Assembly (NCBI RefSeq): GCF_018860855.1
Contig: NZ_JAHKQE010000009.1
Span: 1 to 64,000, forward strand
DNA: 64,000 bases
Source of the DNA: Amphritea atlantica
Lineage (GTDB): Bacteria > Pseudomonadota > Gammaproteobacteria > Pseudomonadales > Balneatricaceae
Reading direction: 5' to 3'
Shown here piece by piece: positions 43,253 to 52,478 of this stretch. Positions within the stretch are counted from its first letter, which is position 1. Every line of letters starts with the position of its first letter. The notes beneath the pieces are model-generated. The model had not been told where the DNA came from, ran no database searches, and worked only from the letters and a program-made list of their open reading frames with translations. A program made the translations under genes and the position numbers.

Positions 43253-43654
43253 CGGGATTCGCTTATGGCTCTGGCTAGATGAAATTGGGTCAAAATAGAT
43301 CCGCCATTATAGAGGAAACCGCACGATAATTAACAACCCGATTGAAATTACTTTCCAATAACTCAAAGCTCGTCACACTCCTCGCTAGATTGACGATTAA
43401 ACAGTTGATCGAGAAAAGCCTCTGTGGCAATCGTTGATCAAAAGCAAAGTCACCAAAACAAACTCATAGTCATATCATTCGGCAGCCCATTTACTCGATA
43501 GCCGTCTCAACCATCAATCACTTACCGAAGGGTCCACTAAGCAGAGCCGTTCGGCACATCGCCAATAAAACAGGGTTGATAATCATTATCATTTACAACC
43601 CAGAGGGGATATTGTATAACATGGCTTTAATCAACAGGATGCAGGTATCTGCGA
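43253..43654. promoter_or_regulatory. cysS/small-protein divergent region with a Fur box
   Basis: 402 bases without a gene. A perfect 7-1-7 inverted repeat TGATAATCATTATCA lies at 43577-43591 and matches the Fur core exactly. It stands 64 bases before the ATG of the 55-residue gene, so it should control that transcript. Confidence 0.8.
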
Positions 43655-43822
43655 ATGGCTAATTCCCTTAAAGCTAAAAGCCTTTGTAAACTTAAGAGCG
43701 AACTCATCTCCAAGCATATCGATGAAATAGCCGCCATTACCCGTAATAGTCAGTATGTCTGCAGCAAGTGCGCACGCTCATCCGAAGGAAAAAAGTGGTT
43801 GTGTAAACCGGTCGCCATCTGA
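43655..43822 (+). CDS. Small 55-residue CxxC protein near ferritin
   Basis: A short gene of 55 codons. The first half is basic and helical (MANSLKAKSLCKLKSELISK); the second half has CSKCARSSEGKKWLC, a CxxC plus a further cysteine that could bind zinc or iron-sulfur. A perfect Fur box lies upstream, and ferritin follows 114 bases after the stop on the same strand. I recall similar small proteins next to ferritins in other gammaproteobacteria but know no function. The ribosome site is weak (CAGG), and an ATG at 43621 leads only to a short frame. Confidence 0.7.
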   Translation: MANSLKAKSLCKLKSELISKHIDEIAAITRNSQYVCSKCARSSEGKKWLCKPVAI

Positions 43823-43936
43823 AAGACAACTCGATACACTAAAACACTGCAAACAACTGTGCTACATCAATAACCCGTTGCTGTTATTCTGTTGTTATAA
43901 GCCCTGTTACTATTTTTAAACCTCTATGGAGTCAAC

Positions 43937-44461
43937 ATGCTAAACAGCTCAATGCTGGAAAAACTCAACCATCAGATCAATCTTGAATTTTTCTCGTCTA
44001 ATATGTATTTGCAAATGAGCTCTTGGGCAGAATCAAAGGGTTATGAAGGCTGTGCCGCGTTTCTGTCTAAACATGCCGATGAAGAGATGCAACATATGAA
44101 ACGCCTCTTCACCTATGTTAACGAAACCGGTGCGATGGCCCGAATCGGCTCGATTAAAGCCCCTATCGAAGAGTTTGACTCGATTAAAGATCTGTTCGAG
44201 AAAGTCTATGAGCATGAATGCCTGATCACCCGAGAGATCAATGGCCTTGCCCATACCGCATTCACCAATCAGGATTACTCCACCTTCAATTTTTTACAGT
44301 GGTATGTGGCTGAACAACACGAAGAAGAAAAACTGTTTAAAGGCATTCTCGATAAAATCGAGATTATCGGCGACGACGGTAAAGGGTTATTCTTTATCGA
44401 CAAAGAGATCGGCCAGCTAGCCAGTGGCAACAGTAGCGACATCATCACAAACGAAGCGTAA
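43937..44461 (+). CDS. ftnA: Non-heme ferritin, FtnA type
   Basis: Iron-storage protein that forms a 24-subunit shell. The 174 residues have the complete ferroxidase centre: Glu17, Glu50, His53, Glu94, Gln127 and Glu130. GGAG lies 5 bases before the ATG. It follows the Fur-box gene on the same strand and precedes a hemerythrin-like gene, giving an iron-handling group. Whether it shares the Fur-controlled message or has its own promoter cannot be told. Confidence 0.95.
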   Translation: MLNSSMLEKLNHQINLEFFSSNMYLQMSSWAESKGYEGCAAFLSKHADEEMQHMKRLFTYVNETGAMARIGSIKAPIEEFDSIKDLFEKVYEHECLITREINGLAHTAFTNQDYSTFNFLQWYVAEQHEEEKLFKGILDKIEIIGDDGKGLFFIDKEIGQLASGNSSDIITNEA

Positions 44462-44518
44462 CGCCCCTACCCCACTCAATGACTACGCTCAAACGACTGG
44501 GCAAACAGTAACACCGAG

Positions 44519-44548
44519 GCCTCGCAGCTTAGCTCGCGGGGCTTATTT
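44519..44548 (+). terminator. Terminator of ftnA
   Basis: Stem GCCTCGC/GCGGGGC (one G-T pair) with a 10-base loop, followed by TTATTTTTA. Confidence 0.7.
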
Positions 44549-44746
44549 TTATCTGGGCTTATCTAGCAAGGTGGCACTAAAAACGCGATAAGTGATACCT
44601 AATTGACCATCGTCATTATTAATTTGTAACACTAAGTATAGAATCCGTGATCAACGTGGAAGATTAGCCACATAAGGCCAGCTTCTTTATTTACAGTTAT
44701 CTGCTTGGTTAGGGAGAGATCCCGACTTGCAAATAGGGTGAAAAAC

Positions 44747-45277
44747 ATGACCACGACCGCTGTCCCAACCGACGACTTTTCCCAATGCCATATTAGTATT
44801 CTTCACAATTTTGAAAATCTACGTAACCTCAGTAAAACAGATATTTCAGACCCCGTTTCACCAGAGGTTCAGGCGACAGCTAAACGCTTAGTTGATTTCT
44901 ATCATGAGGTGGTACTCAACCATCACCATGAAGAGGAACAAGAACTGTTCAACATCGTCATGGATTGCGCTAGTTCCGGTGATGAGCTGAATGCAGCTTC
45001 ACGGATGATTAAACGGCTGACCGAAGAGCATCGCGCCCTCGAAAAAGAGTGGAAAAAGATTGAAGGCGCTATTAAAAAATTAGCCAAAGGTAAGTTTGCC
45101 CAATTGGACAAGGAGGCCGCCATGGGGATGGCTGATCACTACCTTCTGCATGCTAAATATGAAGAATCTCAATTTTTGCCTTTGGCTGCAGAAATTCTCA
45201 AGAACACAGATCTAGAATCCTTAGGCTTAAGCCTGCATACGCGCCATAACATCAATCAGACCGCCTGCTATATCTAG
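44747..45277 (+). CDS. Hemerythrin-domain protein
   Basis: Helical-bundle protein of 176 residues of the HHE/hemerythrin cation-binding family, which carries a di-iron site for oxygen, NO or redox sensing or for iron repair. Ligand candidates are HISILHNFENL, NHHHEEEQELF, TEEHRALEKEW and the HYLLHAKYEESQFLP block. I start at ATG 44747 with AGGGTG before it; the frame extends to a TTG at 44705. Its place behind ftnA suggests an iron or stress role. Confidence 0.85.
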   Translation: MTTTAVPTDDFSQCHISILHNFENLRNLSKTDISDPVSPEVQATAKRLVDFYHEVVLNHHHEEEQELFNIVMDCASSGDELNAASRMIKRLTEEHRALEKEWKKIEGAIKKLAKGKFAQLDKEAAMGMADHYLLHAKYEESQFLPLAAEILKNTDLESLGLSLHTRHNINQTACYI

Positions 45278-45328
45278 CGCTTACGCATACCTGCGGGTGT
45301 CCCGAAGTCACTCCGATATCAGATAAAA

Positions 45329-45355
45329 AAAACGGCCACTCAAGGTGACCGTTTT
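45329..45355. terminator. Bidirectional terminator between the hemerythrin gene and glnS
   Basis: Stem AAAACGG-C-CAC / GTG-A-CCGTTTT with loop TCAAG and one internal mismatch, with A-run and T-run at both sides. Confidence 0.82.
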
Positions 45356-45373
45356 CTACTAATAACGCGAGTA

Positions 45374-47056
45374 TTACTTCTTCCAAGTATCCCTAAGACC
45401 GATCGTCTTATTGAACACAGGGTGCTCGGCTGAGTGATCATAACGATCCGCCGCGAAATAACCTTCCCGTTCAAACTGGAATGCGGTTTCCGGCGCCGCC
45501 TCCACTAAGCCCGGTTCAACCCAACAATTTTGGATTTCGCTAAAGGAGTTAGGGTTGATATTGGCAAGAAAATCACCCTCGCCCTTATCCGGTGATTCCA
45601 CATTAAACAGACGATCATAGATACGCACGGTGGCTTGCTTGCCTTCAGTGGCTGAAACCCAGTGCATAACACCCCGAGGTTTCATGCCTTCCGGTGGATT
45701 CTCACCCACGGTACCCGGCACCAGCGATGCATGCACTTCGGTAATTTCACCGGCGGCATCTTTAACCACCTCTTCGGCTTTGATCACATACGCGCTACGC
45801 AGGCGCATGTAATCACCTGGCACGAGCAAACGGAATTTTTTACGCGAAAGGGTTGAATCTTCACTGAAATCCCCCCGATCCATATACAGCTCACGGGTAA
45901 AAGGTAATACGCGAGTGCCCATCTCTTTCTGTGGGTGAACCGGCGCATTGAGCATCTCGACCTCGCCTTCTGGGAAGTTGGTGATGATCAGTTTTAGTGG
46001 GTTCATCACACACATCGCCCGTGCAGCGTTATCATTCATATCTTCACGGATAAAGAACTCAAACTGAGCCATATCGACAGTGCCATCGGTTTTCGACACC
46101 GCTAGGCTATCGCAGAAATTACGCACCGCTTGCGATGAATAACCCCGTCGGCGCATACCTTGAATAGTTGGCATACGTGGATCATCCCAACCATTAACAT
46201 GGCCTTCATCAACCAACTGCTTGAGCTTACGCTTACTGGTGACCGTGTAATTGATATTTAAACGACCAAACTCATACTGACGCGGCGTGCTCGGAACCGG
46301 CAAGTTCTCGATAAACCATTCATACAGTGGACGATGGTCGGCAAATTCCAGAGTACAGATAGAGTGTGTAACTCCTTCAATGGCGTCCTCTTGACCGTGA
46401 GCAAAGTCATAGCTTGGGTAGATGCACCATTTACTGCCGGTTTGATGGTGATCCGCCTTACGAATCCGATACAAAATCGGGTCACGCAGATTCATGTTAG
46501 GCGATGCCATATCAATTTTAGCGCGCAGTACACGGCTACCTTCGTCAAACTCCCCCTGCTTCATACGTTCAAGTAGGTCGAGGTTCTCTTCTGCTGACCG
46601 TTCACGGAAAGGGCTGTTCTTACCCGGTTCCGTGGCCCAGCCGCGATACTCGCTGGCTTCTTCTGGGCTTAGGTCACAGACATAGGCTTTACCTTCACGG
46701 ATAAGATGTTGTGCCCATGCATAGAAGGTATCGAAGTAGTTAGAGGCATAACGCACCTCTCCTGCCCAGTTAAAACCGAGCCAGCGGACATCATCCATTA
46801 TGGCATCGACGAATTCCTGATCTTCTTTACCCGGATTTGTATCATCGAAACGCAGGTTACACTCACCGTTATACTTTTCGGCGGTACCAAAGTTCACACA
46901 GATCGATTTCGCATGACCGATATGAAGATAGCCGTTAGGTTCAGGTGGAAAGCGTGTCACCACCTTAGCTAGCCCCTGCTGCTGATCCTGCTCGATAATC
47001 TGATGAATAAAGTTGGTTGGCTGTACAACTGCATTACTGGCGTCGTTATTGCTCAT
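45374..47056 (-). CDS. glnS: Glutaminyl-tRNA synthetase
   Basis: Class I synthetase of 560 residues. HIGH occurs in PPEPNGYLHIGHAKS, the KMSKS-type loop as VTSKRKL, and the C-terminal anticodon-binding barrels are complete to GLRDTWKK. It lies divergent to ppiB, with a long inverted repeat in between, and converges with the hemerythrin gene. Confidence 0.97.
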   Translation of the reverse strand: MSNNDASNAVVQPTNFIHQIIEQDQQQGLAKVVTRFPPEPNGYLHIGHAKSICVNFGTAEKYNGECNLRFDDTNPGKEDQEFVDAIMDDVRWLGFNWAGEVRYASNYFDTFYAWAQHLIREGKAYVCDLSPEEASEYRGWATEPGKNSPFRERSAEENLDLLERMKQGEFDEGSRVLRAKIDMASPNMNLRDPILYRIRKADHHQTGSKWCIYPSYDFAHGQEDAIEGVTHSICTLEFADHRPLYEWFIENLPVPSTPRQYEFGRLNINYTVTSKRKLKQLVDEGHVNGWDDPRMPTIQGMRRRGYSSQAVRNFCDSLAVSKTDGTVDMAQFEFFIREDMNDNAARAMCVMNPLKLIITNFPEGEVEMLNAPVHPQKEMGTRVLPFTRELYMDRGDFSEDSTLSRKKFRLLVPGDYMRLRSAYVIKAEEVVKDAAGEITEVHASLVPGTVGENPPEGMKPRGVMHWVSATEGKQATVRIYDRLFNVESPDKGEGDFLANINPNSFSEIQNCWVEPGLVEAAPETAFQFEREGYFAADRYDHSAEHPVFNKTIGLRDTWKK

Positions 47057-47260
47057 AGAGGGGTCTTAACTTCCGTTGAAATCAAATAGATGAACATTAT
47101 AAACTTATGGTTTACAGACAACCATAAGTTAGCTGAAATTAATCAGTTAGTTATCATCTTAATTCTTTAGTATAATCTGGCGAATTGATTTAACACCGCA
47201 TTTTCAGACGAACTGACTAGGTAGACAAAACTATCTAGATAACACAAAGGGATCGCAAGC
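47057..47260. promoter_or_regulatory. glnS/ppiB divergent region with an 11-7-11 inverted repeat
   Basis: AACTTATGGTT (47102-47112) and AACCATAAGTT (47120-47130) form a perfect 11-bp inverted repeat with a 7-base spacer, 46 bases upstream of the glnS start. It could be an operator or an RNA hairpin in the glnS leader. No T-run follows in either direction. Confidence 0.5.
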
Positions 47261-47770
47261 ATGATCGTACTGCACACCAACTTCGGCGACATCACTATTG
47301 AACTTGATTACGACAAAGCGCCGAAGTCAGCAGAAAACTTCGAAAACTATGTTAAAGATGGTTTCTATGATGGCGTTATTTTCCACCGGGTTATCGATGG
47401 TTTTATGATTCAGGGTGGCGGTTTTGAGCCCGGCATGGCAAGCAAAGAGACCAGCGGCAGTATTGAAAACGAAGCCGATAACGGCCTGCAAAACAAACGC
47501 GGTACCTTGGCCATGGCCCGTACGATGGATCCTCACAGCGCCTCTGCCCAATTTTTCATTAATGTGAGTGATAATACCTTCCTTGATCACACCGCAAAAA
47601 CCACCGAAGGCTGGGGTTACGCGGTCTTTGGTAAAGTCGTTGATGGCTTGGATGTGGTTGATAAAATCAAATCTGTCACTACAACCTTCCGTGGCGGTCA
47701 CCAAGACGTGCCGGCAGAAGATGTGATCATCACATCGGCTGAGATCGTGGATGCAGATACTGCTAAATAA
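47261..47770 (+). CDS. ppiB: Peptidyl-prolyl cis-trans isomerase, cyclophilin type
   Basis: Cytoplasmic cyclophilin of 169 residues with the usual core [16 protein letters not shown], the arginine-phenylalanine pair in that stretch and SASAQFFIN. There is no signal peptide, so PpiB not PpiA. Its stop codon overlaps the lpxH start (TAATG). The glnS-ppiB-lpxH neighbourhood is common in gammaproteobacteria. Confidence 0.95.
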   Translation: MIVLHTNFGDITIELDYDKAPKSAENFENYVKDGFYDGVIFHRVIDGFMIQGGGFEPGMASKETSGSIENEADNGLQNKRGTLAMARTMDPHSASAQFFINVSDNTFLDHTAKTTEGWGYAVFGKVVDGLDVVDKIKSVTTTFRGGHQDVPAEDVIITSAEIVDADTAK

Positions 47771-48486
47771 TGCGTATACTGTTTATATCTGATCTTCACC
47801 TGCATAGCGGACGCTCGGACCTTACTCGGGCGTTGCTGCATTTTCTGGCCACCACAGCAAAAGACTGCGATCAACTCTATATCCTCGGCGATCTGTTTGA
47901 AGCGTGGATCGGTGATGATTTCATCCCTGATGATCTACAACCCGTCATTGATGCCTTAAAAACGCTCTCGAATAACGGTTGTCAGATATTCTTTCAGCAC
48001 GGCAATCGGGATTTTTTAATAGGTGAACGATTTGCTCAACTGACGGGAGTTCAACTACTGCAGGATTCAGTGGTTATCTCCTTAGCGTCGGGTCCAACAC
48101 TGCTGATGCACGGTGATCAGTTATGTACCGATGATGTTGAATACCAAGCGCTTCGACAGCAATTAAGAAGCCCTGAATGGCAAAACGCGCTATTAGCTCA
48201 ATCGATTCCTGAGCGGCTCGAGATGGCAAAACAGCTACGTATGGCCAGTAAAACCCATACCGCCAACAAAAGCGCAGAGATCATGGATGTTAATCCGCAC
48301 GCGGTTGAGCAAGCAATGTCCGAAGCCAATTGCCAGTTATTGATACATGGCCACACGCATCGTCCTGCGGTACATCAACTCAATGATGGCAAACAGCGGA
48401 TTGTTCTTGGAGATTGGGATAAATCCGGTTGGTATTTAGAAGCATCAGAACAGGGTGAGCAGCTGATTAAATTTGATCTTCAATAA
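47770..48486 (+). CDS. lpxH: UDP-2,3-diacylglucosamine diphosphatase LpxH
   Basis: Hydrolyses UDP-2,3-diacylglucosamine to lipid X in lipid A synthesis. The 238 residues show the calcineurin-like metal motifs: ISDLHL (Asp8, His10), GDLFE, GNRDFL, MHGDQLCTDD and HGHTHRPAVH. It is translationally coupled to ppiB by a one-base overlap. Peripheral to the inner membrane. Confidence 0.95.
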   Translation: MRILFISDLHLHSGRSDLTRALLHFLATTAKDCDQLYILGDLFEAWIGDDFIPDDLQPVIDALKTLSNNGCQIFFQHGNRDFLIGERFAQLTGVQLLQDSVVISLASGPTLLMHGDQLCTDDVEYQALRQQLRSPEWQNALLAQSIPERLEMAKQLRMASKTHTANKSAEIMDVNPHAVEQAMSEANCQLLIHGHTHRPAVHQLNDGKQRIVLGDWDKSGWYLEASEQGEQLIKFDLQ

Positions 48487-48642
48487 TCATTGCTGCTAAC
48501 CAGATGTTCAAAAATACTTATTGATACTTCAGTTATTATTAACTGTTAAGTGATTCTTTATCCATTAGGCCTCGTTGTTTTATTCAGCTAAAGCCATCGC
48601 TTCTTGTATGGGGAATGACAACCCATTTACCCGTTTATCGTC

Positions 48643-48654
48643 GGGTTTAAACCC
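48643..48654. repeat. Perfect 12-bp palindrome upstream of the CPA2 antiporter
   Basis: GGGTTTAAACCC, widened by CGT/ACG with one unpaired base, lies 88 bases before the antiporter start and 157 after the lpxH stop. It may be a hairpin ending lpxH or an operator; it has no T-run. Confidence 0.35.
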
Positions 48655-48741
48655 ACGAATCACCGCTAGTATTATTTCGCCCATCGGTGACGGCCTGATA
48701 AAAATTAAAAATAAATCACTTATATAACAGATACTTATATT

Positions 48742-50358
48742 ATGGACTTTATCTGGATTCTAGTTGCTTACCTCTGCGGATTGTCACTCAAGATGGTCGG
48801 CATGCCGCCCCTTATCGGCTTTCTGCTAGCGGGTTTTTTACTGCACTTTCTTGGCGTACAACCCAGCGATAGCCTCGACACTCTAGCAGATCTCGGCATT
48901 ACCTTGATGCTATTCACGATCGGCTTGAAATTACATATTGGTGATCTGCTACGTCGAGAAGTCTGGGTGAGTACGCTCAGTCATATGCTACTGTGGGTCA
49001 TCGTTTTTGCCTCTTTCGCCCTGTTACTGGGCGTGCTTGCCATCCCCTACTTCAGTGAGATTGACCTAAAAACCGCCGCCCTGTTAGGCTTTGCCCTCAG
49101 TTTTAGTAGTACCGTGTGCATCGTTAAGCTATTAGAAGAGAACGGTGAGATGAAGACCCGACACGGCCAACTGGCGATCGGGGTTCTGGTTATGCAGGAC
49201 ATTGTCGCGGTTCTCTTTCTAGTGGTTGCCACCGGAAAGCTCCCCTCGCTGTGGGCGCCGCTGTTGTTTGCTTTGGTTTTCGCAAGACCGCTCATCTTCA
49301 AGTTACTCGACAAAGCAGGCCACGGCGAGATGCTGCCTCTCACGGGTTTCTTCTTTGCCCTAGGCGGCTATGAACTATTCCATCTAGTCGGCGTAAAGGG
49401 AGATTTAGGCGCACTGGTCTTTGGCCTTCTGCTGAGCCAACACCCGAAAGCCTCAGAGCTAACAAAGTCACTCCTCAGCTTCAAAGATCTGTTTCTGATC
49501 GGCTTTTTCCTATCCATTGGCTTTACCGCACTGCCAACCTGGTCGATGCTGGCTATCGCTAGCTTAATCGCACTGATGATCAGCATTAAGTTCATCCTAT
49601 TTTTTGCACTATTCACCCGTCTTAAACTGCGCAGTCGTAGTGCATATCTCGCCTCCTTAGCTCTCAGTAACTTTAGTGAATTCGGCCTTATTGTGGCAGC
49701 CCTGAGCGTTCAATCCGGCTGGATGACCCGCGAATGGCTCGTTATTCTGGCGCTCGCTGTGTCCTTGTCATTTGTGCTGACGAGTGTGCTGTATCCAGCG
49801 GCTCACCGAGTCTATATCCGCTATAAAGACGTTCTCAAGCGCTATGAAAGCCCTGAACGGCTTAAAGCCGACATCGTGCATCAGCCTCCCCATGCGGAGG
49901 TCTTGGTCATCGGCATGGGGCGAGTGGGTAAAAGCGCCTTCAAAGCGTTAAAGAATGTCTTAGATGAACGAGTCGCTGGACTCGATTCTGATCGTTTTCG
50001 CGCCTTGCAGATGCAACAAAAAGGCTTAAATGTCTGTTTCGGTGATGGCGAAGATGCCGACTTTTGGGTTAGTTTCGATACCTCAAAAATTAAACTGATA
50101 TTGCTGGCGCTGCCGCTGGTTGAAGATAGCCGAAATGTAAGCGTACAACTTATTAACGCCGGATACACCGGACAAATAGCCGCCATTGCCCGCTTCGAAG
50201 ATGATCGGGAAGGCCTTATTGCGGCGGGTATCGACAAGGTATTTAACTTCTATAAAGAGGCGGGCTCAGGTTTTGCGGAAGACAGCTTGCAGTTAATATC
50301 AAAAATCGATTCGTCTGGGTCAAAAACATCGCCCTCATCACAGGCAGTTGAGAGCTAA
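48742..50358 (+). CDS. CPA2-type cation:proton antiporter with RCK_N domain
   Basis: Inner-membrane transporter of 538 residues. About twelve hydrophobic segments fill residues 1-370, including FSSTVCIVKLL and the later GVKGDLGALVFG. A cytoplasmic Rossmann-type TrkA-N domain starts near 385 (VLVIGMGRVGKSAF). The layout matches KefB/KefC/YbaL potassium-efflux systems, but the RCK part is short and no ancillary KefF/G is nearby. Cation specificity is unknown. Confidence 0.88.
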   Translation: MDFIWILVAYLCGLSLKMVGMPPLIGFLLAGFLLHFLGVQPSDSLDTLADLGITLMLFTIGLKLHIGDLLRREVWVSTLSHMLLWVIVFASFALLLGVLAIPYFSEIDLKTAALLGFALSFSSTVCIVKLLEENGEMKTRHGQLAIGVLVMQDIVAVLFLVVATGKLPSLWAPLLFALVFARPLIFKLLDKAGHGEMLPLTGFFFALGGYELFHLVGVKGDLGALVFGLLLSQHPKASELTKSLLSFKDLFLIGFFLSIGFTALPTWSMLAIASLIALMISIKFILFFALFTRLKLRSRSAYLASLALSNFSEFGLIVAALSVQSGWMTREWLVILALAVSLSFVLTSVLYPAAHRVYIRYKDVLKRYESPERLKADIVHQPPHAEVLVIGMGRVGKSAFKALKNVLDERVAGLDSDRFRALQMQQKGLNVCFGDGEDADFWVSFDTSKIKLILLALPLVEDSRNVSVQLINAGYTGQIAAIARFEDDREGLIAAGIDKVFNFYKEAGSGFAEDSLQLISKIDSSGSKTSPSSQAVES

Positions 50359-50395
50359 CCTAAGCGCTAGATCAAAAATACCACACTAGGTCAAG

Positions 50396-50419
50396 CAGGC
50401 TTTCAGCAGTGAAAGCCTG
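50396..50419. terminator. Hairpin between the convergent antiporter and EamA genes
   Basis: Perfect stem CAGGCTTTC/GAAAGCCTG with a 6-base loop, 37 bases past the antiporter stop. There is no T-run, so termination strength is uncertain. Confidence 0.5.
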
Positions 50420-50497
50420 TCTAAGCCGCAAAGCCACCCTTTTGTTGCGCTTACCTCTGCTGCGACCTCCGCCTTTTCACTCCTTATTGGGTTATTT

Positions 50498-51406
50498 TCA
50501 ATTGTTATCAACTGAATGGGGAGACCGGAAAGGTCGAAACAAAGGTTTTAACCAGCGCCAGCGACTCGCTAACATGGCCATAAAAATGAGACTGCAACCG
50601 CCCAGTTGCAATGGGCTCATCACCTCAGCATAGATTATTGCCGCTAACAGCGCTGCCCAAACGGGCTCTAACGTCATAATGAGGGCTACATGGCTGGCTG
50701 GTGCCAAACTCTGGGCATAGGTTTGAATCGCAAAACGCAGACTGGTTGCAATAAAGGCGCTGGCTAACAGCCAGCCTATAGCCGTATGACTCAGTACATC
50801 AGGCCAAGGTTCCATCACTACAGATGCAAGAATGCCTCCCAGCCCTACCACTAACAACTGAATCGCCGTCAAAACCAATGACGGCACCACCAGCGCCATT
50901 CGCGACACTAACACAAAATGAACGGAGAACAATAAAGCGGCACAGAGAAACCAAAGCTGTCCCGCCGCCAAGGAAATACCACTCTCAAGCGATAACAACG
51001 CAAGCCCGACGATAGCCACGGGGATTGATAACCATGTGCTTAAAGGCGCCCGCTCACGATTGATAAGCCAAGCCATCAAGGGCACTATCACCACCCCTAA
51101 ACTGGTAATAAAAGCCCCCTCGCCTAGATGTTCACCTTGATACAACCCCATAATCCAGCATAACAAGGCCCCCGTCATTAATATGCCAAGACGCAAGACA
51201 GGTATTAATCCGTGCTTAAATAATGCCTGACAACCGCGAAAGGCCGGTATTAACAGAAGAAGTCCCGCCAATAGAAAACGTACGCCGATAAACAACAGGG
51301 GTGGCATCTCTTGCAGCGCTTCTTTGGAAAAGATCCAACCTGCCCCCGCAATCAACGTGACGAATAACAGCAACAGATCAGCCCGCGCTGACGGAGACAA
51401 CGACAT
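50498..51406 (-). CDS. EamA/DMT-family permease
   Basis: Inner-membrane drug/metabolite transporter family protein with ten hydrophobic segments in two EamA halves (302 residues from MSLSPSARADLLLL). I set the start at 51406 because GAGG lies 5 bases before it; the frame extends to 51481 without family resemblance. The substrate cannot be read from sequence; relatives export amino acids or metabolites. Confidence 0.85.
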   Translation of the reverse strand: MSLSPSARADLLLLFVTLIAGAGWIFSKEALQEMPPLLFIGVRFLLAGLLLLIPAFRGCQALFKHGLIPVLRLGILMTGALLCWIMGLYQGEHLGEGAFITSLGVVIVPLMAWLINRERAPLSTWLSIPVAIVGLALLSLESGISLAAGQLWFLCAALLFSVHFVLVSRMALVVPSLVLTAIQLLVVGLGGILASVVMEPWPDVLSHTAIGWLLASAFIATSLRFAIQTYAQSLAPASHVALIMTLEPVWAALLAAIIYAEVMSPLQLGGCSLIFMAMLASRWRWLKPLFRPFRSPHSVDNN

Positions 51407-51507
51407 ATAAACCTCAGAATTTGGTATAGATAGGATATGACGGTAAATGAAACGACTCAGTGCACGGATTACATACAACAAAGCATCACAGCCGTATTTT
51501 CAAGATC

Positions 51508-52410
51508 TCAACGCATCGACTTTTCCATCTGCATCAAACTTTCTCGAGCGATAACGCGGCCCAATTCTATCATCTCTTTAGCGCGATGAAAGTCATAAAA
51601 ACGGCAGGCCTCTTTTGGTATACCGATCAACTGATCAGGTGGATAACCGGCTACTTTATATTTACCCAACGACGCTTGCATCACCTCAACCGAATTAAAT
51701 AACACATCAATCCGGCCGGTTGTCTTAGGCAACATTCCATCGGCGGTCGTTTTTTTACTGTTTTCCGGCTTGGCCTCTGCGCCGGTATCAGGCTGCCACT
51801 CATCACTAAAACCGGAGCTTTCAAGGAAACGGGTTTCAGGCAGAGCGACTCGATGACGCTGCACATCCGCATTCAAATCGACAGCAATAATCAGATCAGC
51901 ATGTGCAGCAACAGTAGGAATAATTGGGATGGGATTCAGCACTCCGCCATCCACTAACACTCGATCCTCTTCAATCACCGGTGTAAAAAAGCCAGGAACC
52001 GCAATCGATGCTCTAATGGCATCGAGCATTGCGCCTTTCTGAAACCAGATCTCCTTCTGGTGAGTCAGATCAGTGGCAACCGCGGTATAGCTGATGGGCA
52101 ATTCTTCAATCAACGGATTACCGACGATTTCTTGTAACTTTCGCAGCAACCGTTCTCCTCGGATAGTTCCCTCACCCCGCAGCGTCAGGTCCATTAGCTT
52201 AATCACGTCGAGGCGTTTGAGGCTGATAACCCAATCTCGATATTCATCTAACCGCCCCGCCGCATACATCCCGCCAATCAACGCCCCCATTGAACTACCC
52301 GCAATGCAGACGATGTCATAACCACGCCGATTTAGCTCTTCAATGACCCCGATATGACTATAACCTCGAGCGCCACCACTCCCTAATACTAACGATACGG
52401 TGGTTTTCAT
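51508..52410 (-). CDS. Patatin-like phospholipase, RssA type
   Basis: 300-residue serine hydrolase with the patatin landmarks: oxyanion GSGGARGYSHIGV near 11-23, nucleophile elbow GSSMG and the dyad aspartate in DGGVLNPIP. The middle has a Lys/Thr insertion (EAKPENSKKTTADG). AAGGAG stands 7 bases before the ATG. It heads a minus-strand series behind DUF4892 and a hydrolase. Lipid substrate is inferred; the RssA relative in E. coli has unknown function. Confidence 0.88.
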   Translation of the reverse strand: MKTTVSLVLGSGGARGYSHIGVIEELNRRGYDIVCIAGSSMGALIGGMYAAGRLDEYRDWVISLKRLDVIKLMDLTLRGEGTIRGERLLRKLQEIVGNPLIEELPISYTAVATDLTHQKEIWFQKGAMLDAIRASIAVPGFFTPVIEEDRVLVDGGVLNPIPIIPTVAAHADLIIAVDLNADVQRHRVALPETRFLESSGFSDEWQPDTGAEAKPENSKKTTADGMLPKTTGRIDVLFNSVEVMQASLGKYKVAGYPPDQLIGIPKEACRFYDFHRAKEMIELGRVIARESLMQMEKSMR

Positions 52411-52478
52411 AGATCGACTCCTTGACGGCTATGATTCCCCTAAATAAACCGATATGAAACGGTCACAGTGATGAGTAG

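Noticed and set aside
44705-44746. TTG start extending the hemerythrin protein by 14 residues
   Set aside because: The added residues are not family-like and ATG 44747 has a better ribosome site.
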